From contig NZ_PYAK01000006.1 in NCBI RefSeq assembly GCF_003264365.1, positions 124,001 through 188,000 of the forward strand: DNA of 64,000 nt. The letters run 5' to 3'. The first letter of the stretch is position 1. Each line of letters starts with the position of its first letter. The stretch comes from Micromonospora noduli (GTDB taxonomy: Bacteria > Actinomycetota > Actinomycetes > Mycobacteriales > Micromonosporaceae). Positions 25,233 to 34,076 of this stretch are shown in pieces. A program made the translations under genes and the position numbers. The notes beneath the pieces were generated by a model that was not told where the DNA came from, ran no database searches, and saw only the letters and a list, made by a program, of their open reading frames with translations.

Positions 25233-25974
25233 CAAAGGCTACACGGAGGTACTGACCGACTCCGACGGCAACCACCACGGCGCACGCCTCGGTCGGTTAC
25301 TGACAACAGAGTCGGATCGGATCAAGGAACGCAACCGCCGCCGGGCGAAGCTGCGTTCGATCGCCAACAACGCCGCCCGACGCGGCGACCGGGCCAAGGC
25401 GGACCGGATCAGCCAGAACAACCTGGGCACCGTCAAGCGTGACCGGCAGGCCGCCCGCCACCGGGCACAGGTCCGCACGGAGATCTTCACCGCTGTACAT
25501 CGAGTCGTCGACAAGGCCATCGTCGTCGTGGCCGAAGACCTCACCAAGACCTTCGCCGGGCGTAAACCGCTCGGCAGGGACACCAACCGACGCCTCGCCG
25601 CGTGGACCAAAGGAGTCACCGCCGAGGCGCTGGCCAGCGTGTCGGAGCGCAGAGGTTCTGCGCTCGTGCACGTCAACGCCGCCTACACCTCACAAGTCTG
25701 TCACCGCTGCGGCTGCCTCGGCCGCCGCGCCGGGGACCGGCTTCACTGCACTGTGTGCGGGGTGGTGTGGCAGGCCGACGTGAACGCCGCGATCAACGTC
25801 CTGCAACGACACGGTGACCCCGACATCACCCTGCGCACCCCGCATAACTTGGTGAAGCAGATCGTGCAGACACGGGCCGATCGCCACCGGAGCAGACTGC
25901 CGCTCCCGGACTCCAGCCCAGCCCTGCTGAGCGGAGAGCGAATCATCCCGAAGTCTCACCCCGATCAGGTGTGA
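24799..25974 (+). CDS. tnpB: N-terminally shortened TnpB RNA-guided nuclease homologue
   Basis: A 391-residue TnpB-type protein. The RuvC-like catalytic acids are intact: GVDKGYTEVL (D145), VVVAEDLTK (E246) and QADVNAAINV (D327). The zinc ribbon has C301, C304, C317 and C320. The first catalytic Asp normally comes later in the chain, so an N-terminal part needed for guide-RNA and target recognition appears lost at the deletion join near 24795. TnpB proteins cut DNA using an RNA from the element's right end. Whether this shortened form is made or active is unknown. Confidence 0.78.
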   Translation: MADITASRESAKAVVRRAVGRHTADPAARRRLLGLLKTNKWSGDAYLARQMRKHWRRGHNHTHNQIVVRADKHHTHVDGNGLLWLAVPGLVRRQLVRIPLNTTVAPRGTLRLILRGDRVEVHYQIDAATMKTSQRPCGGATIGVDKGYTEVLTDSDGNHHGARLGRLLTTESDRIKERNRRRAKLRSIANNAARRGDRAKADRISQNNLGTVKRDRQAARHRAQVRTEIFTAVHRVVDKAIVVVAEDLTKTFAGRKPLGRDTNRRLAAWTKGVTAEALASVSERRGSALVHVNAAYTSQVCHRCGCLGRRAGDRLHCTVCGVVWQADVNAAINVLQRHGDPDITLRTPHNLVKQIVQTRADRHRSRLPLPDSSPALLSGERIIPKSHPDQV

Positions 25975-25997
25975 GCAACAAGAAGGAAGCAGACTCT

Positions 25998-26621
25998 GTG
26001 ATCGTGGACGCGCTATCGGTACGGGGACTCAGTCGCAACTTCGGCAACCTGGTCGTGCTCGACGAGGTGAGCTTCACGCTCCCGGCGGGCCGGATCGCTG
26101 TGGTGCTGGGCCCGAATGGCAGCGGCAAGACGACTCTGCTGCGCTGTGTCGTCGGCGCTGACCGGCCGGACGCGGGTGAGGTGCTGGTGCAGGGCCGCCG
26201 GGCCGACGAGACCGATCCTCAGGTGCGTGCGCTGGTGGCGGCCGCCCTGGACGACATCGATTTCTTCCCCGACCTGTCGGTGGTCGAGCACCTGGAGTTG
26301 GTCGCGTACGCCCACGGGGGTGACGCCGAGCCGGTCGAGGAGGTCCTCGCCGAGCTGGGTCTGGAGCCGGCCCGCGACCAACTGCCGGTGACGCTGTCCA
26401 GCGGGCAGCGCCGTCGACTGGCGCTGGCGTCCTGTTTCGTCCGGCCCCGCCGGGTGCTGATCCTGGACGAGCCCGAGCAGCGGCTGGACGTCCGCGGGCG
26501 ACAGTGGCTCGCCGACCGACTCCTGCGGGAACGGGCGGCGGGCACGGCCGTGCTGCTGGCCTCGCACGACCCGGAGCTGATCGACGCGGTGGTCGACGAG
26601 CGCATCGAGATCGGCAAGTGA
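25998..26621 (+). CDS. ABC transporter ATP-binding protein (exporter type)
   Basis: A 207-residue ATPase with all motifs: Walker A GPNGSGKTT, signature LSSGQRRRLALA, Walker B VLILDEP and the switch His in LASHDPEL. I prefer the GTG at 25998 (VIVDALSVRGL); a GTG at 25971 overlaps the tnpB stop and would add nine residues (MSNKKEADS) that look derived from the inserted element's edge. Its stop overlaps the start of the following membrane gene by four bases, so the two form one transporter. Confidence 0.88.
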   Translation: MIVDALSVRGLSRNFGNLVVLDEVSFTLPAGRIAVVLGPNGSGKTTLLRCVVGADRPDAGEVLVQGRRADETDPQVRALVAAALDDIDFFPDLSVVEHLELVAYAHGGDAEPVEEVLAELGLEPARDQLPVTLSSGQRRRLALASCFVRPRRVLILDEPEQRLDVRGRQWLADRLLRERAAGTAVLLASHDPELIDAVVDERIEIGK

Positions 26622-28039
26622 CCGCGGCGGCGGCCACGATCGCGGACACCCCGGCCGGGGTGCCGACCGCCCGGCAGGTGCGAACACACCTGCGCAAGGC
26701 CCGCAGCCGGCACCATGACCATTCCCTCGGTGACGTGCTCGGCGACGCGTACGTCATGGTCCTGTTCGTGGGCATGTACGGCTGGTTCGCCATCAGCGCC
26801 AGCCGTGACCTGCTGGACTCCCCCACCGTGGGGCAGGCCGAGCCGGGGGTGCGGTGGTGGCTGGCGGTCGCCGCGCTGCTGGCCAGCGCGGGGCTCGCCT
26901 GGCGTGGTCTGCGCGCGCTCGGCCCGCTGCTGGTCACCCCGGCGACGCAGAGCTGGGCGACCAGCGCGCCCATCGACCGGCGGGCCTGGTTGGCGCCGCG
27001 CTTCGTCCTGTTGCTGCTGGGCGCGGCGGCCGGATCCGCGGCGCTCGGAGTGGCAGTGGCGGCACTCGGTGGGGTCAGCGAACCGTCCGCCCTGGGCTGG
27101 GCGGCGGCGGCCGGCGCGGGGTGGGGCGCGGCCGCGCTGGCGCTCAGCGTCGTCGCCCAGAGCAGCCGATCGGGGCGACGCTGGCCGACGGTGGTCGGGG
27201 CGGCGCCGATGGTGGCGGCGGCCGTGATCACCGCCCTGGTGGTGCTCGTCGGTCGCCTCGGCGACGGGCTGCCCCGGCCGGCGACGACACCGACCGTCGC
27301 GTTGTTCGCCGCCGCGGTGCCCCTCGCGGGCGTCGGCATGATCCTCGCGGTACGCGCGCTGCCCCGGGTCGACCGGGCCACCCTGACCACCGGCGCGCAG
27401 TTCGCCAACGCCGCCGCCACGGCCACGATCCTGCTGGATCCGAGCCTGCTCGCCGGCCTGGTGGAGAGCCGCCGCTGGCGCCGGATCGGCCGGGTCCGCA
27501 GCCGCCGGTTCCGGCCCGGCCCCGGTTGGTGGGCGCTGCTCCAGGCCGACGTACGCCGGTTGCGCCGTCATCCGAGCGCCGTGCTGATCTGGGCGGCGCT
27601 TATCGGGGTGCAGTACGCTGCCGCGCTCGCCCTGCCCGGGTTGGCCGGGGCCGCGCAGGTGGTCTTCGCGTACCTCGCCGCCAACCGGCTGACCGGCGGT
27701 CTGCGGTCGGTCAGCCGCTCACCCGGGCTGCGTCGGGCGCTCGGTGGCAGCGACAACCTGCTGCGCGGGATCCACGTGGTGGTGCCGGCTGTCGGCGCGG
27801 GCCTGTGGTGGTTGCTGACCCTGCCGACCGTCGACCCGGGGCCGGCCTGGCTGGCGCCGACGCTGGCGCTCGGGGTGGTGGCCGCCGCGTTCCGGGCCGG
27901 CACCCGCCCGCCGGTCAACTACGGCGGCGCGACGGTCAACACACCGTTCGGGATGATCCCGATCGACCTGATGCGTCAGGGGTCACGGGGGCCAGCGCTG
28001 CTCGCCGTGCTGGTCCTCGTCCAGCTGTTCCTGGGCTGA
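26618..28039 (+). CDS. ABC transporter membrane subunit (DUF6297-like)
   Basis: A 473-residue protein with about ten hydrophobic segments and a cytoplasmic arginine-rich region in the middle (ESRRWRRIGRVRSRRFRPG). The arrangement resembles actinobacterial ABC exporter permeases grouped as DUF6297; I am moderately sure of that name. Cargo unknown. The GTG start overlaps the ATPase stop. Late sequence YGGATVNTPFGMIPIDLMRQ is a distinctive conserved-looking cytoplasmic loop. Confidence 0.78.
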   Translation: MTAAAATIADTPAGVPTARQVRTHLRKARSRHHDHSLGDVLGDAYVMVLFVGMYGWFAISASRDLLDSPTVGQAEPGVRWWLAVAALLASAGLAWRGLRALGPLLVTPATQSWATSAPIDRRAWLAPRFVLLLLGAAAGSAALGVAVAALGGVSEPSALGWAAAAGAGWGAAALALSVVAQSSRSGRRWPTVVGAAPMVAAAVITALVVLVGRLGDGLPRPATTPTVALFAAAVPLAGVGMILAVRALPRVDRATLTTGAQFANAAATATILLDPSLLAGLVESRRWRRIGRVRSRRFRPGPGWWALLQADVRRLRRHPSAVLIWAALIGVQYAAALALPGLAGAAQVVFAYLAANRLTGGLRSVSRSPGLRRALGGSDNLLRGIHVVVPAVGAGLWWLLTLPTVDPGPAWLAPTLALGVVAAAFRAGTRPPVNYGGATVNTPFGMIPIDLMRQGSRGPALLAVLVLVQLFLG

Positions 28040-28171
28040 GCCGGCTCATCCGCCAGTCGAACCGGGGCCCGATCACGGCACCACCCGCTGTCGTTTCCGT
28101 CCAAGACAGCGCCGCGACCGCGCTCTAGCGTGGACCCGGCAGCCCGCTTTCGAGCATGAGGAGACAACACA

Positions 28172-28750
28172 ATGCGTGACCTGGTCTACACCGGTTTCAT
28201 GTCGCTCGACGGCGTCGTGGACTCGCCCGGCGGCGGGCCGGGTGAGGAGCACCGCAGCGGCGGTTGGGTGTTCAAGGATCTTGAGTTCGTCCCGGAGGCC
28301 TGGTCGCTGAAGGGCGAGGAACTCGCTGACACGACGGCGTTGATGTTCGGCCATCGCAGCTACGAGGCGTTCGCGCCGGTCTGGCCCGGTTCGGAGGACC
28401 ACGCCGACTACAAGGACCTGCCCAAGTACGTGGTGTCGAGCACGCTGTCCGACGACGCGCTCGTCGACGGGTGGGGGCCGACGACGATCCTGCGCTCGAC
28501 CGGGGACGTCGCCGCGCTCAAGCAGGGCGAGGGCGGGGCGATCTTCATCCACGGCAGCGCGGAGCTGGCCCGGCGGCTGTCCGATGAGGGGCTGATCGAC
28601 CAGTACAACCTGCTCGTCTTCCCCGTGCTGCTCGGTGCCGGCAAGAGCCTGTTCGGCCGGGCCGACCGCGACAAGCACATGCTGACGCTGCGGGAGTCGG
28701 AGAGTTACTCCAACGGGATCCTCAAGGTGATCTACGACGTCAAGCGCTGA
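28172..28750 (+). CDS. Dihydrofolate reductase/RibD C-terminal family protein
   Basis: A 192-residue protein of the RibD_C type. It opens with LVYTGFMSLDGVVDSPGG, then LMFGHRSYEAFAPVWP, YVVSSTL and IFIHGSAELARRL, with VFPVLLGAGKSLF near the end. Members are NADPH-binding reductases of often unknown substrate, distinct from true folate-pathway DHFR. GAGGAGA nine bases before the ATG supports the start. Its last 19 bases overlap the 3' end of the convergent AraC-type regulator. Confidence 0.85.
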   Translation: MRDLVYTGFMSLDGVVDSPGGGPGEEHRSGGWVFKDLEFVPEAWSLKGEELADTTALMFGHRSYEAFAPVWPGSEDHADYKDLPKYVVSSTLSDDALVDGWGPTTILRSTGDVAALKQGEGGAIFIHGSAELARRLSDEGLIDQYNLLVFPVLLGAGKSLFGRADRDKHMLTLRESESYSNGILKVIYDVKR

Positions 28751-29442
28751 TCCAGGTCGAGGGCTATGGCGCCGCCGGTGCCCTCCCGCAGCTGCCGGAC
28801 GGTGCGTCCGACGTAGGAGCGCAGTGCCCGGGCCAGGTGCGGCTCGTCGAAGTAGTCGAGCTTGGCGACCACGTCGGCGGCCGGGTCGCCGGTAGCCAGC
28901 AGCTCCGCCGCCGTACGGGCCCGCTCGATCTGGCGGACCGCGCCGCGCGTCAGGCCAGTCGCGGCGCGGAACCGACGTTCGACGGTACGCCCCGAGACGG
29001 CCGGACGGTGGCCGCGCAGCAGCTCGGCGACGAGCAGGTCACGGACCACGGTCCCGGCGCGGACGAGGCTGTCGACCAGGGCCTCGGCGTCGTCGGGGCC
29101 GGGCATCTCCCAGCGCGCGCCGTCCAGTCGGAACGTCCGGCGCGTGGTGTCGGGGAGCTCGATGCCGCCGTCGACCAGCGTCGGCGTGGGCAGAGCCCGC
29201 AACGAGGTGCCGACGGCGAACTCGATGCCGGTGAAGGCCGCGCCCTCCGGCACCGGCGCCGTGCCGGTCCGGGTCTCGGGACCGGTGATGCTCGCGTACG
29301 TCCGGCCAGCCTGCTCCCAGAACACCAGGCCCCAACGCACCCCTGCCACGGACGTCATAGTGGTGACCTGCTCGCTCGTGCAGGTCCACACGGTGTCGAC
29401 CCATGGCGAGTCGGACCCGCGCGTCTCGAACCGCAGTCCCAC
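28732..29442 (-). CDS. AraC family transcriptional regulator
   Basis: A 236-residue regulator. The N-terminal 150 residues are a ligand-type domain (FETRGSDSPWVDTVWTC, GIEFAVGTSLRALP). The C-terminal part is an AraC HTH: VSGRTVERRFRAATGLTRGAVRQIERARTA-like, with the second helix pair in DYFDEPHLARALRSYVG. It begins at a GTG without a clear ribosome site. The 3' end overlaps the reductase gene at 28172 by 19 bp, tail to tail. Confidence 0.84.
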   Translation of the reverse strand: MGLRFETRGSDSPWVDTVWTCTSEQVTTMTSVAGVRWGLVFWEQAGRTYASITGPETRTGTAPVPEGAAFTGIEFAVGTSLRALPTPTLVDGGIELPDTTRRTFRLDGARWEMPGPDDAEALVDSLVRAGTVVRDLLVAELLRGHRPAVSGRTVERRFRAATGLTRGAVRQIERARTAAELLATGDPAADVVAKLDYFDEPHLARALRSYVGRTVRQLREGTGGAIALDLDQRLTS

Positions 29443-29483
29443 TGGCGAAGGATACGCCGGCGAGCACGCTGGACCGGGTGCTC

Positions 29484-30956
29484 CTAGCCGGAGCCGAGCG
29501 CGGCGGCGACAGCGGCGACGCCGTCCTCGATCTCGGTGGGCGTACGGGCCGCGTAGCCGAGCACCAGGCCGGGCCGGTACGGCCGCTGGCAGTGCCAGGA
29601 CAGCGGTTGCACCTTCACCCCGCGCGCCAGCGTCGCCGCCGCCAGCTCGGTGTCGACCACTGTGTCGTCCAGCGTGATCATGAGGTGCAGGCCGGCGGCG
29701 GCGCCGTGCACCGTCGCCGACGGCAGCACGCGGGTCAGCGCGGCGATCATGGCGTCCCGCCGGCGGATGTGTCGGCGACGCAGCAGCCGCAGATGCCGCT
29801 CGAAGGCGCCGGAGGTCATCAGCTCCGCCAGCACCAGTTGCGGTAGCACCGCGTTGCCCAGGTCGGCGTTGCGCTTGGCGGCGACCACGGCCTCGCGCAG
29901 CCGCGTCGGCACGAGCAGCCAGCCGACCCGCAGGGCGGGGGCGAGCAGCTTGGAGACGCTGCCGGCGTAGCAGACCTGCTCGGGCAGCAGGCCACGCAGC
30001 GCCGGCACCGGAGGACGGTCGTAGCGGTGTTCGGCGTCGTAGTCGTCCTCGATGATCAGACCGCCGGTCCGCGCCCAGGCGACGAGTTGGCGGCGGCGGT
30101 CGCCGTCGAGCACCACACCGGTCGGAAACTGGTGCGCGGGGGTGAGCATCACGGCCGGTACGCCGCTGGCGCTCAGCTCCTCGACCCGCAGCCCGGCGTC
30201 GTCGACGCTGATCGGCGGGGTGTCCATCCGCCAGTTGTTCAGGTGCTGGCGCACCCCGAGCGAGCCCGGGTCCTCGACGGCGATCCGGTGGACGCTGGCA
30301 TCGGTGAGTGCCTGGGCGAGCAGCCCGAGCGCCTGGGAGACGCCGGCCACGATGATCACCTCGGCGGGGTCGACGCTGATGCCACGGTTACGGGCCAGCC
30401 AGGCGGCGACTGCCTGTCGCAGCGCGGGCGTGCCGCAGGGGTCGCCGTAGCCGAGGTCGGCCGCGGCGAGGCGGCGCAGCACGCTCCGTTCGGCGCGCAG
30501 CCAGTCCGCACGGGGAAAGGCGGCCAGATCGGGTACGCCGGGCGTCAGGTCGATCGTCGCGTGCGCCGCGCGTACCGCGTCGAAGATGTCGGTGCCCGGT
30601 GCCGGCGGGAAGGTCGTGACCGGTGCCGGCGCGGCGGCCGCTGTGGGTGTGGGGGCGGCCGGCGCGGCGACGACGATCGTGCCGGCCCGGCCCCGGCCGG
30701 CGATGTGCCCCTCCTCGGTCAGGCGCTGGTACGCCTCGGTGACCACGCCCCGGGAGACACCGAGGTCGGCGGCGAGCACCCGGGTCGGGGGCAGCCGGTC
30801 ACCGACCGGCACCCGTCCTTCGGCGATGGCCTGCCGCAGCCGGTCGGTCAGCCAGGCGGCGCGCCCGCCCGGGGTCGCGTCGGTGATGGTCAGGTGCAGG
30901 AAGTCGGACCCGGCAGATATGGACCTCTCGGACGCGGTCGCTTTGGCTCTGCCCAT
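29484..30956 (-). CDS. MocR/PdxR-type regulator (GntR HTH fused to aminotransferase-like domain)
   Basis: A 490-residue regulator. About residues 30-100 are a GntR winged helix (LTDRLRQAIAEGRVPVGDRL, LGVSRGVVTEAYQRLTEEG). The rest is a fold-type I aminotransferase-like domain with VEDPGSLGVR, EDDYDAEHRY and the PLP lysine region YAGSVSKLLAPALRVGW. MocR proteins sense pyridoxal phosphate or related ligands; PdxR relatives control vitamin B6 synthesis. It is divergent from a LysE-type exporter with 62 bp between starts, which is the likely target. Confidence 0.88.
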   Translation of the reverse strand: MGRAKATASERSISAGSDFLHLTITDATPGGRAAWLTDRLRQAIAEGRVPVGDRLPPTRVLAADLGVSRGVVTEAYQRLTEEGHIAGRGRAGTIVVAAPAAPTPTAAAAPAPVTTFPPAPGTDIFDAVRAAHATIDLTPGVPDLAAFPRADWLRAERSVLRRLAAADLGYGDPCGTPALRQAVAAWLARNRGISVDPAEVIIVAGVSQALGLLAQALTDASVHRIAVEDPGSLGVRQHLNNWRMDTPPISVDDAGLRVEELSASGVPAVMLTPAHQFPTGVVLDGDRRRQLVAWARTGGLIIEDDYDAEHRYDRPPVPALRGLLPEQVCYAGSVSKLLAPALRVGWLLVPTRLREAVVAAKRNADLGNAVLPQLVLAELMTSGAFERHLRLLRRRHIRRRDAMIAALTRVLPSATVHGAAAGLHLMITLDDTVVDTELAAATLARGVKVQPLSWHCQRPYRPGLVLGYAARTPTEIEDGVAAVAAALGSG

Positions 30957-31018
30957 CGGACCATTGTGGCAGCAGAGTGAGCAGGAGCCAGACCTGCCAA
31001 CTCCGTCGGAGGACGATC

Positions 31019-31630
31019 ATGACCATCCCGTTCCTGATCACCACGCTGATCGTGGTGGTCACCCCCGGCACCGGGGTGATCTTCACGCTCTCCGCCGGCC
31101 TGTCGCGGGGTGCGCGGGCCGGGGTGCTGGCGGCATTCGCCTGCACGCTGGGGACGTTGCCGCATCTGCTGGCCGCGATGACCGGGCTGGCCGCGCTGAT
31201 GCAGACCAGCGCCGTGGCGTTCGAGACCGTCCGCTACCTCGGCGTCGGCTACCTGCTCTACCTGGCCTGGTCCATGGCGCGCGACCGTGACGCCTTCGCG
31301 GTGACCACCGACGCCCCGCCCCGCTCGGCGATCCGGGTGATCGTCTCCGGGGTGCTGGTCAATCTGCTCAACCCGAAGCCGACGATGTTCTTCGTCGCGT
31401 TCCTGCCGCAGTTCGTGGACACCACGGCACCCGGCTCGACCCGGGCGATGCTCGGCTGCGGCGCGGTGTTCATGCTGCTCACCTTCGTGGTGTTCAGCGG
31501 CTACGGCATTTTCGCGGCCCGGGTACGCGACCGGGTGCTGACCCGACCCCGGGTCACCGACTGGCTGCGCCGATCCGCCGCCGGCACGTTCGTCGCGCTC
31601 GGCCTGACCCTCGCCCTCACCGAACGATAG
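31019..31630 (+). CDS. LysE family amino-acid exporter
   Basis: A 203-residue membrane protein with about six hydrophobic segments. It starts ITTLIVVVTPGTGVIFTLSAG, the conserved first helix of LysE/RhtB proteins, and contains GVLVNLLNPKPTMFFVAFLPQF, the family's second hallmark. CGGAGG six bases before the ATG fixes the start. Members export amino acids or their analogues. The divergent MocR-type regulator at 30956 probably controls it. Confidence 0.88.
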   Translation: MTIPFLITTLIVVVTPGTGVIFTLSAGLSRGARAGVLAAFACTLGTLPHLLAAMTGLAALMQTSAVAFETVRYLGVGYLLYLAWSMARDRDAFAVTTDAPPRSAIRVIVSGVLVNLLNPKPTMFFVAFLPQFVDTTAPGSTRAMLGCGAVFMLLTFVVFSGYGIFAARVRDRVLTRPRVTDWLRRSAAGTFVALGLTLALTER

Positions 31631-31637
31631 GACCACA

Positions 31638-32378
31638 GTGCAGTTCGAACATTCTCCGCGGCTTCGCGACGCGTACCCCGACCTGGTCGCCGGTGTGGTG
31701 CAGGCCGCCGGGATCACCGCCACCGCCGACATGGCGGCACGCACGGCCGCTCATCTCGCCGAGGCGCGGCGGCGGTTGGCCGGTGGGGCCGAGAGCGGGT
31801 TCCCGGAGATCCAGGCGTGGCGGCGGGCGTACGCGGCGATGGGGCTGCGGCCCACCAAGTACCGGTGCGCCGCCGAGGCGCTGCTGCGTCGGCTGCGCCT
31901 GGACGGCGAACTGCCCCGGGTGCACCCGCTCGTCGACCTCTGCAACGCCATCTCGGCCGCGTACGCCATCCCGGTCGCGGCGCTCGACCTGGACCGGGTC
32001 GACGGCGACCTGGTGGTCCGGCCGGCACACGGCGACGAGGCGTACCTGAGTTTCGCGGGCGACACCGAGCATCCCGAGCCGGGCGAGGTGACCTTCGCCG
32101 ACTCCGCCGGGCGGGCACACGCCCGACGGTGGACGAACCGGCAGAGCGGCTGGTCGGCCGTACGGGCGGGCACCTCGTCGGTGCTGATCGTCGCCGAGGC
32201 GCTGCACCCTGGTGGCGGGCCGGCCGTGACCCGACTGGTCGCCGACCTCGTGACGGAGCTGACCGAGGGGTGGTCCGCTCCGACGGCCGCCGCGGTGCTC
32301 ACCGCCGCCGCGCCCCGTTTCCGCACCCCGGCGGCGGATGACGACCGGGGTCAGGCGGTGTCGCCGGGCAGCAGGTGA
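31638..32378 (+). CDS. B3/B4 tRNA-binding domain protein
   Basis: A 246-residue protein with the B3/B4 domain found in phenylalanyl-tRNA synthetase beta chains as a stand-alone unit. It carries FPEIQAWRRAYAAMGLRPTKYRCAAEALLRR-type sequence, PLVDLCNAISAAYAIPVAALDLD, and later RRWTNRQSGWSAV. Stand-alone forms are thought to bind or edit misacylated aminoacyl substrates; here this is not proven. It lies seven bases after the LysE-type exporter stop, so co-transcription is likely. Its end overlaps the convergent metallo-hydrolase by 28 bp. Confidence 0.82.
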   Translation: MQFEHSPRLRDAYPDLVAGVVQAAGITATADMAARTAAHLAEARRRLAGGAESGFPEIQAWRRAYAAMGLRPTKYRCAAEALLRRLRLDGELPRVHPLVDLCNAISAAYAIPVAALDLDRVDGDLVVRPAHGDEAYLSFAGDTEHPEPGEVTFADSAGRAHARRWTNRQSGWSAVRAGTSSVLIVAEALHPGGGPAVTRLVADLVTELTEGWSAPTAAAVLTAAAPRFRTPAADDDRGQAVSPGSR

Positions 32379-32953
32379 CGGTAGCCGGGGATCGTCTCGG
32401 CGAACCAACCCGCGACACTGGCCAGGCCGCGGTCGTTGAGCTGCGCGTCGTGGATCGGGTACGCCGCCGCCGCGCCCACGGCGCCGGCGAACCGGATCGC
32501 CTCGCCGAGGCGCAGCCAGGACCCCTGAGCCGGGACGAGCAGGGTGCGCACCGGCTCGTCCGGCACGTGCAGGGCGTCGCCCGGGTGGTAGAGCTCGCCG
32601 CCGATCAGGTAGCCGAGGTTCGGGCAGTCGGGCTGCCCCTCGTGGATCGCGGCGTGCCGGCCACCGTGCGCGCTGACCGGAATGCCGGCCGCCGTGAACC
32701 GCTCGCCCGCACGGACCCGGGTCACCGGCAGCGGGGCGAGATCCGGCAGGCGGGCGCCCTCCGGCGCGTACACGGGGACACCGAGACCGGCGAGCCGCAA
32801 CACGTCTATGTGGTCGGTGTGCTCGTGGGTTACCAGGACGGCGTCCGCGCCGACCAGGGCCCGCGGCTCGCTCCACGTCCCCGGATCGACGACCAGCACC
32901 CCACCGTCGTGCTCGACGCGGACACAGGCGTGCGTGAATCGGGTGATCCGCAT
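32351..32953 (-). CDS. Metallo-beta-lactamase-fold hydrolase
   Basis: A 200-residue protein, YycJ/UPF0173-like in layout. It starts MRITRFTHACVRVEHDGG and has VTHEHTDHIDV as the zinc motif, SAHGGRHAAIH, YHPGDALHVPD and a late AYPIHDAQLNDRG. The substrate is unknown. It is convergent with the B3/B4 gene, with a 28-bp overlap of coding ends, and divergent from the SDR at 33033. Confidence 0.82.
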   Translation of the reverse strand: MRITRFTHACVRVEHDGGVLVVDPGTWSEPRALVGADAVLVTHEHTDHIDVLRLAGLGVPVYAPEGARLPDLAPLPVTRVRAGERFTAAGIPVSAHGGRHAAIHEGQPDCPNLGYLIGGELYHPGDALHVPDEPVRTLLVPAQGSWLRLGEAIRFAGAVGAAAAYPIHDAQLNDRGLASVAGWFAETIPGYRHLLPGDTA

Positions 32954-33032
32954 CAGGCGACGGTACGCCGCCGGCAGATGAGTCGTGGTCCTCGTGGCGG
33001 TTGGGCCGGCCCTGCCCGGGTAGTGCGGCAGC

Positions 33033-33839
33033 ATGCCACAGCGATACGAGAACTACCCGAGGATCGCCGTCGTCACCGGCGCGGACTCCGGCATCGGCAA
33101 GGCCTGCGCGGTGGCGCTGGCCGAGGCCGGCTTCGAGATCGGCATCACCTGGTACGGCGACCCCGACGGCGCGGAGCGGACGGCCACCGAGGTCCGCGCG
33201 ACGGGACGGCGTTGCGAGGTCGCCGAGGTGGACCTGACCCGACTGCCGGACGCGGCGGCGGTGGTGGACGAGTTGGCCGACCGGCTGGGCGGCATCGGGG
33301 TGCTGGTCAACAACGCCGGCACCGGGGCCTCGACGCCGTTCGTCGACACCGGGTGGGAGCAGTGGCGCGAGGTGCTCGCCGTCGACCTGGACGCGCCGTT
33401 CCTGTGCTCCCAGCGGGCCGCGCGACGGATGCGGGCCACCGGCGCCGGCGGGCGGATCATCAACATCACCAGCGTGCACGAGCACGCGCCCCGGGTGGGC
33501 TCCGCCGCGTACTGCGCCGCGAAGGGCGGGCTCGGGCTGCTGACCCGGGTGATGGCCCAGGAGCTGGCCGCCGACGGTATCACCGTCAACGCCGTCGCCC
33601 CGGGCGAGATCGCCACGCCGATGACCGGTCAGGAGGATGTCGACCCGTTCACCCAGGAACGGCCCGGCGTGCCGCTGGGGCGGCCCGGCGACGCGCGTGA
33701 GGTGGCCGCCGTGGTCGCGTTGCTCGCCTCCCCCGCCGCCAGCTACGTCACCGGCGCGTCCTGGCCGGTCGACGGGGGCATGCTGCTGATGGGTCCCCAG
33801 GCCGCGGCGTTGACGAACGACGACTGGCGGTCGGTCTGA
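33033..33839 (+). CDS. Short-chain dehydrogenase/reductase
   Basis: A 268-residue SDR. TGADSGIGKACAVAL binds the nucleotide, LVNNAGTGAS is the NNAG motif, ITSVHEHAPRVGSAAYCAAK supplies the catalytic Ser and YxxxK, and SYVTGASWPVDGGMLLM is the classical end. The pattern is close to YgfF/glucose-1-dehydrogenase-like reductases that act on sugars or aldehydes. Substrate unknown. It is followed by 237 bp without a feature I can name. Confidence 0.85.
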   Translation: MPQRYENYPRIAVVTGADSGIGKACAVALAEAGFEIGITWYGDPDGAERTATEVRATGRRCEVAEVDLTRLPDAAAVVDELADRLGGIGVLVNNAGTGASTPFVDTGWEQWREVLAVDLDAPFLCSQRAARRMRATGAGGRIINITSVHEHAPRVGSAAYCAAKGGLGLLTRVMAQELAADGITVNAVAPGEIATPMTGQEDVDPFTQERPGVPLGRPGDAREVAAVVALLASPAASYVTGASWPVDGGMLLMGPQAAALTNDDWRSV

Positions 33840-34076
33840 GCGGCACCGGCGTAGTGCTCGGTGGTCAGGCGTGCTCGCGGTCTCCCTCGTCCAGCCCGCC
33901 ACCCTCCGTGGTCGCATGGCTCCGTTACCGTCACCCCTATGAGCGGTGGAGCGGGTCCGGGCGGCGAACCAGCCGCTCGGAGAACGGGACAGCGCCCAGC
34001 AAAGCGGGCACGTATCCTCCGAACTCCGGTGATCAGCAAGCGGCGGTGGGGCTGACCGACGGCGGAAGGGGACCGG

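Larger units (their letters stand above)
24340..25985 (+). mobile_element. Internally deleted IS607-type element
   Basis: The pair of a MerR-HTH/serine-recombinase TnpA and a zinc-ribbon TnpB is the signature of IS607 elements. Here the first ends within its catalytic domain and the second lacks its N-terminal region, with the join at about 24795. IS607 elements lack long terminal inverted repeats, so the ends are approximate. A TGAGYAACAA motif occurs inverted at the left (about 24367-24376) and directly at the right (25972-25981). The element lies after the STAND operon and against the next ABC gene. Confidence 0.7.
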
